From: Ziziphus jujuba
Taxonomy: Eukaryota > Streptophyta > Magnoliopsida > Rosales > Rhamnaceae
Length of the DNA: 64,000 nucleotides
Direction of reading: 5' to 3'
Assembly: GCF_031755915.1 (NCBI RefSeq)
Contig: NC_083379.1
Location: 20,160,001-20,224,000 of the forward strand
Both the position numbers and the translations under genes were made by a program. This document shows positions 1-11,999 of the stretch, one piece after another. The notes below the pieces were generated by a model. It saw only the letters and a list, made by a program, of their open reading frames with translations, ran no database searches and was not told where the DNA came from. How positions within the stretch are numbered: the first letter of the stretch is position 1; each line of letters opens with the position of its first letter.

Positions 1-707
1 TTGATACCCTTGCTAATTTAGCTATCATGGGAGAGGGTGAGTCACTCCAATCATCATCCCAGGCGACCACAAAGCACCCCAGACATAGACCTGGTTGCTC
101 ATGTATTGTTTGCATCCAGCCCCCAAGTGGGAAGGGCCCCAAACACAAACAATCTTGCACCTGTAATGTCTGCTTGACGGTAAAACGCCGCTTCCGTACA
201 TTGATGATGCGGCGTGAGAAAAAACAATCAGAGAAGGAAGCAGAGACTACACGCAAAAAGCAGCAAGTATCACTACCTGATAAGTTTGATAATGAGTCCA
301 ATTTAACTAGCAACACAGGAAATAGTCCAAATCAGAAAAGAGAGTTCCATGATGGTTCTGATGATGAGCCAAGTAGGATGAAATCGTCTACTTCACCTTT
401 TAAAGGTCAAATTGACCTGAATATCCAGCCAGAGCGGGAGGATGAACTGTCACCTGGTTCTGATTCTGGTGGCATAATTAAGTTTGTCCAAGATAATCCA
501 GCGAGGTATCTCAGACAGCAGAGGTTATCAAGTTCTGGTGGCAGTGAAAACTCATCTGGCAATTTGTCTCAGCGAGATGGAGGTGATGCAATTGGAGACA
601 AACTCAACAATGGCATCAACCTTGGCAGGAATCTTCACGATGCCAGTGACGACCATCCTTCAAGTATATCAATGAAGGCATCGGCATCGACCACTGCAAC
701 TGGATAA
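1..707 (+). CDS. VAL1: B3-domain transcriptional repressor, VAL1/HSI2-like, C-terminal part (5' end outside window)
   Basis: The reading frame is open from the window edge (frame begins at base 3) to the TAA at 705-707. VAL/HSI2 proteins repress the seed-maturation programme during germination by binding RY elements and recruiting Polycomb and histone deacetylase; the B3 and CW domains lie upstream of this window. Seen here is the family's conserved cysteine-rich basic block, with the two motifs GCSCIVC and SCTCNVC around QPPSGKGPKHK, followed by the basic run VKRRFRTLMMRR. Further on is an EAR-like repression motif, IDLNIQP (bases about 408-429), and a Ser/Gly-rich tail ending SASTTATG. The coding sequence extends upstream of the first visible Met at 27, so that Met is internal. 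Assignment to VAL1 rather than VAL2 rests on remembered similarity of the EAR-flanking region and is less certain than the family. Confidence 0.93.
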   Translation, partial: DTLANLAIMGEGESLQSSSQATTKHPRHRPGCSCIVCIQPPSGKGPKHKQSCTCNVCLTVKRRFRTLMMRREKKQSEKEAETTRKKQQVSLPDKFDNESNLTSNTGNSPNQKREFHDGSDDEPSRMKSSTSPFKGQIDLNIQPEREDELSPGSDSGGIIKFVQDNPARYLRQQRLSSSGGSENSSGNLSQRDGGDAIGDKLNNGINLGRNLHDASDDHPSSISMKASASTTATG

Positions 708-1918
708 TACAGTTAATTCTTTTTATCATATGCTAATATTGATCATCAACAACTTTGGGCCATCGAAGCTGGGTTGTAGATCTGTCCGCATTGGTATTAC
801 TCATCTTCTGGTCTGTACATAAAAAGGAAGAGGCTGTGAAGAGGGCAACATGGTTGACAAACAATAGTATGCTATGGTATGGTCCCACTCTAAAGTGATG
901 TAATTTGTAGAGGTCGTATTAAGTAGGGAAATGTTGAATATGCAACTGAAAGTGAGTAGCAGGTTGAAGCTATTTTACTTTATTTTCAGGAGCTCACCTT
1001 GCTGCCTCCGTGTAGTTGACATTGAGGATGTAACAAATTTCTATTTTCTCGGCTCAGTAAAGTAGAAATTGCTTCAGATTTTCTTCTTGCGTTGCAAAAG
1101 TCGAATACTAATTTAGGTAATTGGTGGAATCCGAACTGCCTGTGTACAACAAAATCCAGATTGTTTTCTTATATATTTGAGACATAAGTATGACCCATTT
1201 TTGTTCAATCATGAGTTTATTTAGATGAAAGTTGGATTACTTTGTAGCATTGTTTGGTATAGGATACAGGAAAAACAGGGAGAGAAAGTAGAGGTGGATT
1301 GAATCCATTTTAGTATTGTATTTGCAATAAATAGATTGCGATATGCACAATTAACCTTTCTTAATATTAGAAGGTATTTTATAGTTAATATTATCGTAAG
1401 TCTGGTCCATGGCGGGTTCATGGTGAGGGGTTGAGGGCAAGCTTTTTGACTTGAAGCCATTCATAAGTAATATGACCACAAAATCCGGATGCCTCCACAT
1501 GGAGAGGGACATAGGACCAAGTCAACGTAACATGATGACTGAATCTATATTTGAAAAATATAATATTAATAAATAAAAAAAAAAGATGCCACGTGTTAAT
1601 TAAGGAGCAAGACGAGTTATAAGCAAATTTAAACGGATAATTTGGCTGGTCATAATCCCAAAGCAAGCCGTAGCCTCTCATACTTTTCCATCCCAACCAA
1701 AATTAAGGAAACTTCGTCTTTCGTCCATTTGTAGCTTACACTTCCTGCCTTTGTCACCTTCTGTCTCTTCCTCCTCCTCCCTCATTAGACAGAAGGTGAT
1801 GAAGAGCATCTGCAATGTGAAGCCCCAAAGCCCCCAACACACCTTCAATACAAGAAGAAAAACCAAATACCTTCTCTAATTTTCTTAAATAACCATATAT
1901 AACTGGCCAGCTTTGTGC

Positions 1919-1949
<31 letters not shown>

Positions 1950-2110
1950 TGGTTTTCTTCATCTAATTTGATTTTGTTTGGATTTTGGAATTTCATTAGA
2001 TTTAAATTTTTTTTTTAAGATAAACCCATTTTGCAGCCGAGGCAGTTAAAGATCTGTTGTATCTGTGTATTTATCTATCTGTATAGTATTACTATTTTTA
2101 TTCAGCCAAG
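708..2110. other. Intergenic: VAL-like 3' flank and syntaxin upstream region
   Basis: No coding sequence was recognised. The first few hundred bases after 707 are probably the 3'UTR of the upstream gene. A dinucleotide (AT)n run at about 1918-1939, followed by (AC)n, and pyrimidine-rich leader sequence lie before the syntaxin start. Minus-strand open frames here have no recognisable family. Confidence 0.5.
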
Positions 2111-3022
2111 ATGAACGATTTATTCTCCAGCTCGTTTAAGAAATATACGGACCTGAAACAGCAGGCCCAGATGGACGACATGGAAGCAGGGAAAGAGAGT
2201 GCTAATCTGGACAAATTCTTCGAAGATGTGGAGAATGTGAAGGATGAGATGAGAGCCGTGGAGAAGCTTTACAGGAGGTTACAGGAATCCAATGAAGAAA
2301 GCAAGATCGTCCACAATGCAAAAACAATGAAAGAGCTTCGTTCCAAGATGGATTCGGACGTCGAACAGGTCCTTAAAAGGGTAAAGATGATCAAAGGGAA
2401 GCTCGAAGCCTTAGAACGTTCCAATGCAGCTCAGAGAAACCTTCCTGGTTGTGGTCCTGGTTCATCTGCAGATCGAACCAGGACTTCGGTTGTAGGTGGT
2501 TTGGGGAAGAAACTGAGAGATATGATGAATGACTTTCAGGGCTTACGAGCAAGGATGAACACTGAGTACAAAGAAACAGTGGAGCGAAGGTATTTCACCA
2601 TTACAGGAGAGAAAGCAAGCGAGGAGACCATTGAGAATTTGATATCGAGCGGGGAAAGTGAGAGTTTCTTGCAAAAGGCCATTCAGGAACAGGGTAGGGG
2701 ACAAATATTGGATACCATTTCTGAGATTCAAGAAAGACATGACGCTGTGAAGGAGATAGAAAAGAACCTGATTGAGCTTCATCAGCTTTTCTTGGACATG
2801 GCGGCTTTGGTTGAAGCTCAGGGTCACCAGCTCAATGACATAGAGAGCCATGTGGCGCATGCTAGTTCTTTTGTGAGACGTGGAACTGATAACCTTCAGG
2901 AGGCAAGGGAGTACCAGAAGGGCTCCAGGAAATGGACGTGCATCGCCATAGTACTTGGTATAGTGCTTGTCGTTGTCCTCCTTTTTCCACTCTTAACGGC
3001 AGTTTTGCCTCATTTTTTGTAG
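2111..3022 (+). CDS. SYP124: Syntaxin of plants, SYP124/SYP125-like Qa-SNARE
   Basis: A single uninterrupted 303-codon frame from ATG to TAG. SYP1 syntaxins are plasma-membrane Qa-SNAREs that drive secretory vesicle fusion with SNAP33-type and VAMP72 partners; the SYP124/125 branch is best known from pollen-tube growth. The N-terminus [20 protein letters not shown] is typical of that branch and differs from SYP121/122, which have a longer Gly-rich start. An Habc-type helical region covers residues about 30-150, with the conserved LPGCGPGSS linker at 111-119. The SNARE motif runs about 204-266, with its central Gln in EAQG (Q237). A single C-terminal membrane anchor spans about 275-298, leaving almost no lumenal tail. 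Length and motifs fit a functional protein. Which of SYP124/125/123 it is orthologous to is uncertain. Confidence 0.95.
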   Translation: MNDLFSSSFKKYTDLKQQAQMDDMEAGKESANLDKFFEDVENVKDEMRAVEKLYRRLQESNEESKIVHNAKTMKELRSKMDSDVEQVLKRVKMIKGKLEALERSNAAQRNLPGCGPGSSADRTRTSVVGGLGKKLRDMMNDFQGLRARMNTEYKETVERRYFTITGEKASEETIENLISSGESESFLQKAIQEQGRGQILDTISEIQERHDAVKEIEKNLIELHQLFLDMAALVEAQGHQLNDIESHVAHASSFVRRGTDNLQEAREYQKGSRKWTCIAIVLGIVLVVVLLFPLLTAVLPHFL

Positions 3023-5106
3023 GGAAAGAAGAGAAAACACTTTTGTTTATGGGGTTTCCACCAAAAAAGATACTGATCATAGTTAGAAACTTACACAGCA
3101 AATTATTCAAAAGGAAATTAATTAAGCAAGTTTTTCTTTCTCTCGCTTTTTCTCTCTGATGGGACAGAAAAAGTCATGATCTTGAGCACACTTCAAAAAT
3201 GGAGGTTGTCTGCAATTTTTCCATTTGGCTAATCACATAAAAGCTTCATATATGGCAGTCCTTCAGAAAATTTTTGTTTTTGGAGCCTCCATGATTTTCT
3301 TGTGTGCAAGAGATCATAATAGCATACAAAAGTAAATTTGAACAGTATTTTGTATTAGCAATTTTGTTCTCAGTATTTTTGAGTGAAATTGCAACTGAAT
3401 ACTGCTTCTTCTTTCTTATTTTGTAACCTCTTTCAAAATATACAAAATTTAATTGAATGGTACTGTATTCTTCTGCTCATCTTTAGACCAAGTCTTTGGT
3501 TATTTTGTTTGCTTGTATTTTTTTTTTTTTTTCTCTTTTTGGGTAAACTGCCCGTACCATATTCATAGGTGAATCAGAAAGTTAAACTATCAGAACTAAT
3601 ATCGGTCTGCTTGCATAGGCCATTAAGACACTGCAGTCACTGCTTGCGCCCCTAAGGACCCCTAAAAACAATTTTATGTGCATATATTTTTAAGATAATT
3701 CTTTTTTATTAAATACAGAAGAATTATAAATAAAAAATTTCTGAGTTCCATATTAATTTCAATCAATTATCATGCCAACGATTGTGTAATTTTTTTATTT
3801 TTTATTTTGTTAATATCTCTAATCAAGGTTCACATGTCTAATTATGATACATTTGGTAGGTAGATTATTAGATGTAAAAATAAAATATTTATTAATAATG
3901 CTAGAGGCACAAAAAAAAAATAAAAATAAAAAAATTACCAAATGACGTGGTAAAATGATGTGACATTATATTATTGATTTGATCAATGCTATTTGTCACA
4001 ACTGGTGAATGATTTATCAATGGAGCCTAAATGCCAAATGACAATTTAAATGGTACTATTAAACTTTTAGGGTTTTAAAATAAAAAAATAAAAAAATTAA
4101 ATATTCTAATTAAAATTTGCCACATAGGATGGTGATTGCTACTAACGGTGATAAATAGCATATTATTACTAATGGTGATAAATAGCAGGACTCTATTGCT
4201 TTAGGTATTTAGTTATTTTTATCCCTTAAAATGTTCATTCATCCATATTTAGGTTATATATAATTGTCAATCAATAAAAAATGATACATCATCTTTTCTA
4301 CTTCATTTGGTAAATTATTTAGTGAACTTTTTGGTGCTTGTAGCACTATTGGATATTTATTCGTAGAATTCTCTACTTCTAGATAGTACATTTTTTTTTA
4401 TTAAAAAAGTAGATATTCTTCTAATTTTATAAATAAAATAAATATATTCTGTATTAAAAAGTATTATTTGTTACCATTGATAAATGATCATAGTAAATCC
4501 ATACAAAATGATAATTTAAATGGTTAATATTAAAAGATTCGCTTTAGAATCTTGGTCTAAAAAATAATAGAATTGAATGCCTTAATTTAGATTTGCCACA
4601 TAAATTGATAATCATTATTAGTAATGATAAATAACAAAACTCTATTATATATGAGAAATTTCATTAATGGTCATTTTTAAAGGGTAAAATTGGCAAATGA
4701 TCTCCATTGAAAATGCATGCCTTTTCAAGTGAAACGAGATACCTATTCAAATTTCAGGTAGTTAATAATATTTTGATTCATAATAATAAATATCCAACAT
4801 TCTATACGACATTCTTAGTCGTCAGTTAGCACCTCAATGGAAGAAATGCTAGAATATTGTCATTGCAATTCACCAAAACAAGGATGTCTCATTGCCATTT
4901 TGGCACTTTACACCAATTAGTTTTGTTATGATTTCTTTTCATTCAAATTCTAAATAGGAAAACATGCTAATCATGTTGGAGTGAGGCTGCAGGGTTGAGC
5001 ATCATATAGCTAACTGTATATTTAATACATGATTACTTTTGTTGTGGGCTTAGGCCCAAGATTACTTAAGCCCAAAAACTTCTCTTTAACAAAATACTTT
5101 CATAAA
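3023..5106. other. AT-rich intergenic region
   Basis: No gene was recognised. It starts with the probable 3'UTR of the syntaxin gene. The rest is AT-rich with short homopolymer tracts and one diverged duplication, listed separately. Confidence 0.5.
3985..4650. repeat. Diverged direct duplication, two copies about 475 bp apart
   Basis: Blocks around 3985-4200 and 4465-4650 share an ordered series of short matches: TTATCAATGG/TTGATAAATGAT, AATGACAATTTAAATGG/AATGATAATTTAAATGG, TTTGCCACATA, and a GATAAATA.CA...ACTCTATT end. Order and spacing are kept, so this looks like an old direct duplication rather than chance AT-richness. No protein is encoded. Confidence 0.45.
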
Positions 5107-5756
5107 CTAATGGTATGTTTGGATAAAGATAAAGTTAGTGGGAATCTAATTCTCTTGGAAAAGTGATTACTTTATTTTGTTTAGATATTTATTGTGAGGA
5201 AAAATGTTAATTCTCTTGGAAAAGTGATTATTTTCTTTTATTTGGATATTTATTGTGAGATGGAAAAGTGTAGAGCCAGGAAATTAGATTCTCACAAATG
5301 TAGGAAAATATGTGGGAAAGTTAGAGACTCTGGAAGTTGAACCTGGAAGTTGGAGACTCTTCCAGAATGTTATTGCCAACTTATCAAACTCTTCTAGATC
5401 AGCTATGCCAGCTCATCTCTTTTGTTAGTGGTTTTGACAGGTCATCAATCCATGTGATGCTTATTCTAGCCAATCATATTATGCAAATAGTTTGTTGTTA
5501 GATACCTATATAAATAGCGGTTTCTTCTATGTGTTTCAGATATAAAAAAAATACTCTCATAAAACTTTCCTTTAGGTTCTTGAACTTTCTCTTTGTTTTT
5601 CTTTGAGCCCAAACAATCTTCTTCTTAATTTTCTTCTTGATTCTCTTGCTTGTTCTTGAGTTTTTCTTTCTCAAAATTTTGTCTCTGGGTAAAATAGGGA
5701 GTTTTTCACTACATCCAGATAGTACAAATAGAGCCATATTTCATCCAAACAAGGTA
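5107..5756. mobile_element. Possible MITE remnant hosting a solo LTR
   Basis: The left edge reads GGTATGTTTGGATAAAG; the right edge, reverse-complemented, reads GGTACCTTGTTTGGATGAAA. These form a short imperfect inverted repeat of the GGTATGTTTGGAT type common at ends of plant MITEs. Inside the left half, a unit of about 66 bp (ATTCTCTTGGAAAAGTGATTA...TTTATTGTGAG) is repeated twice at about 5146-5277. A Copia solo LTR splits the element. I could not define a convincing target duplication, so the boundaries are approximate. Confidence 0.4.
5351..5684 (+). mobile_element. Solo LTR of the same Copia family as the element at 6618-13477
   Basis: Starts TGGAGACTCTTCCAGAATGTT and ends near TTCTCAAAATTTTGTCT. 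It matches, in the opposite orientation, the LTR at 13154-13477 and the split LTR at 6620-6871 plus 7938-7988. Shared landmarks in order are the TATCAAACTCT.CTAGATCAG block, CATCAATCCATGTGATGCTTATT, the TATATAAATA promoter-like sequence, and ATACTCTCATAAAA. No internal retrotransposon sequence accompanies it, which is the signature of LTR-LTR recombination. Confidence 0.8.
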
Positions 5757-6871
5757 CCTGAAAAAATTACATTTTGTAATAGGAAAAAACATTCTTTTCC
5801 ATATTCCAGTGACTAACTTGATTGTCGAAAAGGTAACAACCAGTCAACCTCCACCCATGGTGAAATAATATTTTGCCATTTTTGTAGGGAATTCAAAGGT
5901 CAAATGCGGTAAATGAATGTTGGAAGCCTAGGAGAGACATTTGGAGTTGTTTTTAACTATTGTTCAACTACACCTAAACTCACAACTACATGATTAAAGC
6001 CCCAAGTCACACACCAATAGGTGATGAAACCATTTCTAAGCTTCACAATTAGACATAACATGTGATCACCAAGAGATGACGAATTGCATCCATGTCATAG
6101 GATAAAGAAATCTATCCAGTCCATGAGCAGCTGGACTGCATGTCAACTGATATAATTATAGATGCATGCCTTTCACACAAATTGTAGCGGCATGACCAAT
6201 CCCATATGGTCAAAAATGCATAAAGGCCCAACCTCTCCTCCGTCACCACCGAGGCGTCCCGATAACCTTACTATGAATGATAAACAGGATGTCAACCCAC
6301 ACAGTAATGCATCTGAACATATCATTTTTGGTGACCCAACTCGACAGCATGTCCTTCCATCTTGGCCAATCACCAATAAAGATATTATGCTAGACCATAC
6401 ATCTCCTTTCACAACAGCACTCCTCCAAGCTCCACCACCGCCTAAATTCAAGCTCCCACAACTGAAGCCCTACGATGGTACAACGGACCCAATGGATCAC
6501 CTTCTTAACTATTAAGAATGCATGACCATGCATGTTGAAGCATATTTGACATAATGCAAAGCTTTTTCACTCACTCTCATAGGACTTGCCATACATTGGC
6601 ATAGAAGGCTACCCATCAGACAAATTTCTGAGAAAGAAAATTTAAGAACAAAGCAAGAAATGCAAGAAAATTAAGAAGAAAGTTATTTGGACTAAACAAA
6701 AAATCAGAGAGAAAATTTGAGGACTTGGAGGAATTTTTATGAGAGCATTTTTTTTTATATGAAACATGTAGAAAAAACTGATATTTATACCGGTATCTAA
6801 TATCTAACAGCTTGCACGCTATGATTGTCTAGAATAAGCATCACATGGATTGATGACTTGTCATAACTACC

Positions 6872-7384
6872 AGAGATATTGGCAGCCAAGCACCCTAAAC
6901 TTTATCGAGGTTGACACATTGCACCCTAAAACTTTTTTTTTTGGTATTTTGTACCCCAAACTTCCATTTTACTTGCATCGTTAGTTCTTCTGTTAAAAAT
7001 ACATAACGGAATGATCAGATGCCTCACACGTGCTCATCAACCAAGTGTAGATTAGGTAATTTCACAACTTTTAGGCTTTGTTTGGAACTCAGAAAATGTG
7101 GAGGAAAAAATTTGAGGGGAAAAAATGGGAGAAAAAAAGCTTCGATCCATTGCTAAAATAGAGTTTTGCTTTCCTAAAATATCAGTTAGAGAGAGGAGAT
7201 AGATAGAGAGAGTATGCAAAAAAAGATAAAAGTAAAAAGAACAGAGACAGAGAAAGAGGAGAGAGAGAGAGAGACAGATAGAAAGACTTACAAAGAAAAA
7301 GAGAGTACGTAAAAAAAAAAAAGAGGATAGAGAAAGAGAAGAGAAAGAGATAGGCAGAGAGAGTACACCAAAAAAAAGAAAGAC

Positions 7385-7416
<32 letters not shown>

Positions 7417-7470
7417 GAATTACAGAGAAAGAGAGAGTACATAAAAAAAAAGAGGACAGAGAGAGAGAGA

Positions 7471-7506
<36 letters not shown>

Positions 7507-7937
7507 TTCATTCCCTTATAGCTTTGAGATTGTTAGTGTTACTAAGAGTGGTGGTTTGGAAGAAGAAGAAGAAAAAGAAAAAGAAGGGGTTTTGGGTATA
7601 AAATAACACGTGGAGAGTGAAAAATGTGAGGAATGAAAGAGAACAAACATGCATATGGAAGGAAGAAGAAGAAGAAGAAGAAGGAGAAGGGATTTTAATA
7701 AAGAAATTGCTCGAATGAAACCCTAATTTCTAAATTGAGAACTGTGATATCACATGATCTATCCTCATTTAATGGGTACGTGCAAGGTACCTGATCTTCT
7801 GTTATGTATTTTTAACAGAAGAACTAATGGTGCAAGTAAAAAAAGAAGTTTGGGGTGCATAATGCTAGAAAAAAAAAGTTTAGGGTGCAATATGTGAACC
7901 CCGATAAAGTTTGAGGTACTTGGTTGCCAATATCTCT
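6872..7937. mobile_element. Long-TIR DNA element (MULE-like, non-autonomous)
   Basis: The left end begins AGAGATATTGGCAGCCAAGC; the right end, reverse-complemented, begins AGAGATATTGGCAACCAAGT. Similarity continues inward through AACTTTATCG, a CACCCTAAAC motif, TTCTTCTGTTAAAAATACA and CACGTG/CACGTA. The inverted repeats are therefore about 170 bp each (roughly 6872-7042 and 7771-7937). Long TIRs with a GAGATA-type end suit the Mutator-like superfamily. The flanking nonamers ATAACTACC and ATTCACCAA only partly match, so the 9-bp duplication is not proven. The interior is GA-rich simple sequence with no transposase. Confidence 0.75.
7180..7510. repeat. Imperfect (GA)n / A-rich microsatellite tract
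   Basis: About 330 bp of GAGAGA runs separated by AAAAA spacers, inside the long-TIR element. Minus-strand frames rich in Ser and Leu across it are repeat artefacts. Confidence 0.9.
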
Positions 7938-8113
7938 ATTCACCAACAGAATAGATGAGTTGGCACCAACATTCTGGAAGAATCTCCACCCCTCCCCCCC
8001 AACACACACACACACACATAAACAAAAGTTCATTGGAATGAGAAACAATTTTTGTTTGATAAAAAAGGAGCTTAAGCTTTTGCAAAGTAATTTGGAACTT
8101 GAACTATCCTTAA

Positions 8114-11100
8114 TTATGATTTAAGAAATGGAAAACGAGTTGATCCTAAAGGTTTGGTAAAGATATCTTCAGTTTTTTCTACTATAGGAACATACCCAAT
8201 TTCAAGCAATCCTCTCAAAACTTTTTCTGTAATATAATGAACATCTATCTCTATCTGTTTAGTTCTAAAATGATAAACATGATTATAAGCAAGAGTTGTT
8301 GCTCCCAAATTGTTTGACCAAAGAATTGTTGTTTGTAAATTCAATTGTATTTCTTTAGATAACTTAGATAGCCAACTTAGCCAGTTGAAATATTAGCCAA
8401 AGCACAATATTTTGCTTGAGCTTCAAGATACTAGATTTGGACCAAGAAAGACACAGAAACCACTACATAATCTTTTGTCATCTGGACAACTTGCCTAATC
8501 ACTATCTGTGAATTCGTGAAAAACAAGCCTTTGCTGATCAAGAATTTTTAGATGAAGACCATAATGAATAGTTCATTCAGATACAATAGCAACCTTTTAC
8601 ATGCTTCCCAGTGATGTATTTTGGAAAAATGAACAAACTGATGCAACTTATTCACAAAGAAAGTGATTTCAAGTCGTGTAATAGTAAGATATTGTAAAGC
8701 ACCTACTTGACTTCTATATTCTTCAGGATTGGATCAGTAAGTATATCACCTTCATGACAAGAAATTTGTTTGCCAGCATTCATTGAAATGAGTAACTCTT
8801 GGTAGCATGCATCTTGGTTTTTCATAACAAGTCTTTGATATACTTTGTTTGAGACATATATATATATTTATATATATATATATATATTCCAAAAGCATTT
8901 CATTGGACTTCAATCCCTAAGAAATAGTGTAATTTACCAAGATCTTAAAAAAAAAAAATCTTTATTTAAGCTGCAAATTAGTTCTGCAATATAGTCAATG
9001 CTAGAACCTGTAATGATTATATCATCAACATAACCAACAACATAATATGCACATTGAAGTCTTCAAAATGAAAAGTGATGAGTCAACAACAGAACTAATG
9101 AAGACTATTTGAAGCAAAATAGTCTTTAGTTTATCAAACCAAGCTCGAAGAACTTGTTTTAGTCCATAAAGTGCCTTGTATAACCACCACACATGTGTAG
9201 GATAAAGAAGATTGATATAACCATATGGTTGTCCCATATAAACATCCTCAAGTAATCTCCATTCAAGAATGCATTGTTGAAATCAATTTACTTGACAAGC
9301 AATTACATGCAAAAGCTAAAGTAAGAATTACTCGTACTGTTGTAGGTTTTACCACTGGGCTAAATGTTTCAAAGAAATCAAAATCAGGCTTTTGATAAAA
9401 CCCCTTTGCAACTAGACTAGATTTATGCTTTTGTGTAGATCCATCTGCATTGTATTTTACTCTAAATACCCACTTGTTCCAAACAACATTCATTTTAGGT
9501 GTTGCAATTCTTAGGCTCCAAGTTTTATTCCTTTATAAAGCTTCATACTCACTATCCATAACAGCTTTCCATACTCTACTAAAGCTATCTTGATGTTGAG
9601 TGAAGAAAGTTTTAGCTTTATAGATTCCACTTTTGGATTGTGTCTGCGTAGGATGAATATTTTGATGAGTTGGCAAATTATTATGTAATCTAATACAAGG
9701 CAAAGAAACAAATGGGTTTGGAGAGTCAAACTGACATTGGTGTAGTAAGAACTGAATTTTCAGCAATTGAAACCATTGAGGTTGAATTAGATTCAAGAGG
9801 TAATTTTTCACCAACTTCCATAGTAGGCACTTTGTTGACTTCTTCAACATGAATATCAATTTGAGATAAGATTATATTCTCAACTGAACTAAATTTATTA
9901 TTTATCATTTTTGCTGCATGTAAGGAATTTTTAACAATTTCATCATTATATGTAGTATTATAAGGAGGAATAAATTTTGATTTTGATTGAACAATATAAA
10001 GAGGATCACTTGATCACTTTAAATTTTTAGTTGGAGTTAGTTTAGATGTAGCACCAATTTTAGCTAATGAAGAGAAGCCATGTTCAAAAGGAAACTCTTT
10101 TTCATTAAATTAAACACTTGTGGCAATTTACATTCTTCATTTGGCATCCAAACATTTATGTCCTTTATGCTCAAGGTTATATCCAATAAAAGTACATTTA
10201 GTTGTGTGAATTGAAGCTTTTAAGAATGATATGGCCTAAGATAAGCATAAAACCCACAGTCAAATACCTTGAGGAAAGAATAATACAGAATCTGACCATA
10301 AATATTTTGGAAGGGGTTTCAAAATTTAAGAACTACTGTTGGTGATCGATTGATAAGAAACATTGTTGAATGAAAGGCTTCTCACTGGAATTGCAAAGAC
10401 ATTTGAACTTGGGCAATCTACATAATCCAATTTCAACAATGTGATGATACTTCTCTCTCCTTCCATTTTGGGCATGTATATAAGGACAAGAATGTCTCAT
10501 ATTGATTCCATATTGCTTCAAATAGGGAAGAAAGCTTCTATATTCACCTCCCAAATTTGTTTGTATATATATATAAGTAGAGAACCTATGCTTCATGCAA
10601 CCATTTTATGAAAAGTAATAGAAGCAATAAGAGCTTCAGCTTCGGTCTTTAGTGGATAGATCCAAGTAAAGCGTGTAAAATCCTCCACAAAATGAATGTA
10701 CAACAATAACTATCTTTGGAACATGTTGGTACCGATCCCCAAAGATCAAAGAGAACCAACTCAAGGGGTTGTTTAGTTTTACTAACTGAAGGAGGAAAAC
10801 TTTATAAATGCTATTTACCAAATTTGCAAGCTTCACAGAACAAAGGTCTATCTTTATTAATATTCTGACATTGTTTACACAGCTGTAAGACTTTTTGCAA
10901 AGTAGAAAATGATACATGACCAAGTCACTAATGTAATATATTCAAATAAGTTCCAATATTCTGCTTAGTGGTAGATGAATCAGTGACAACATTAGATACA
11001 CCATCAGACTTAATATTGATAGAGAGAGTCTCAGAAGGCAATCCATGAATTGTATCAAATATAACACCAGATAGAACAAAAGCATTGTTTAAATTTTATG

Positions 11101-11600
11101 GTACATTATTAACGAAAACAAGATTTTGAGACAATTAAGACAATCAATTCCATTTATTGCAACTATACTTTAAGCAAAGTAAGGCAAATTCAAATGTTGA
11201 TGGAATGAACTAGCTCCAAGTATTGAAACTCGTTGAATCAAATGTGGTAGATCCAGCTTGTATAATTCTCCTTCAAGTGTTTCTCGGAGAGTAGCTACTC
11301 CTAGTTTTTTGTCTTTAATCAAACAATAGTTAGATTGAAATTCAATGAAGACTAAATTATCTTGTGTAAATTTTGAAACACTAATTAGTTTCTTAGATAT
11401 ATGAGAAACTATAAGCACATTCTTTAGTATCAAATAGCAAGAAGCATAACAAGGTCTAATAGCATGTCCAACACCAATAATTGTTAATCCTTGACCATTG
11501 CCAATTAGTAATTGACTCCTACCATTATAATCATTGTGTTGTAGCAGACCACTATTATCATCAACAACATGATTTATGGCTGTACTATCTAGGTACTAGT
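8114..11600 (-). pseudogene. Copia pol remnant (protease, integrase, RT, RNase H)
   Basis: Read on the minus strand. The protease region has YLDSTAINHV where the family has a DSGA triplet, so the Asp remains but the Gly is lost. GAG-pre similarity follows (VGNGQGL-type turn, LISVSKF). Integrase fragments cover 10,923-10,333. RT fragments include LVAKGFYQKPDFDF and the intact catalytic YVDD around 9010-9040, although in a different frame from the preceding block. The end of RNase H is seen in NHVYHFRTKQIEID and DIFTKPL (8344-8114). Each block is broken by stops or frameshifts, so no functional polyprotein is possible. Confidence 0.85.
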
Positions 11601-11999
11601 TTGGATCTCCTATAGTAATAGGTTTTGAGATGTTAGCAGTAGTAGAATTCTGAGGTAAGGAAAGAATATCAGCAACAAAGATTTGATGTTAAAGGAACTA
11701 AGTTACCTGTAGACTAGAATCGACATTTGAGGCATTACTAAGTTGATTATATCCTTGAATATGAGGTGAGATACCACTAACATTAGTATCTACATGATTA
11801 AAAATTGGCATTCTAGAGACAGAATTATGCGGTACCAAATCTGAAAGAATCTGTGTCATCCATAAATAGAGAAAAACATATTGTTCTGTAGAAACCCAAA
11901 AGATGCTAGAAGATAAGTCACATCAGCAACACGTGCTGGAGTTTGATATTGATATCTAGAAATTGGATTTCACTGATCTTCCAAAAAAAATTCTTATGT

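Larger units (their letters stand above)
6620..7988 (-). repeat. 3' LTR of the Copia element, split in two
   Basis: Segments 6620-6871 and 7938-7988 together align in order to the 5' LTR at 13154-13477. The minus-strand LTR start, TGGAGATTC, follows the polypurine tract directly. The break falls in the block that reads CATAACCACTAACAAAAGAGATG in the intact LTR. Confidence 0.82.

Noticed and set aside
7182..7511. Minus-strand 109-codon Ser/Leu/Phe-rich frame
   Set aside because: It is a translation of the (GA)n array, with no non-repeat content.
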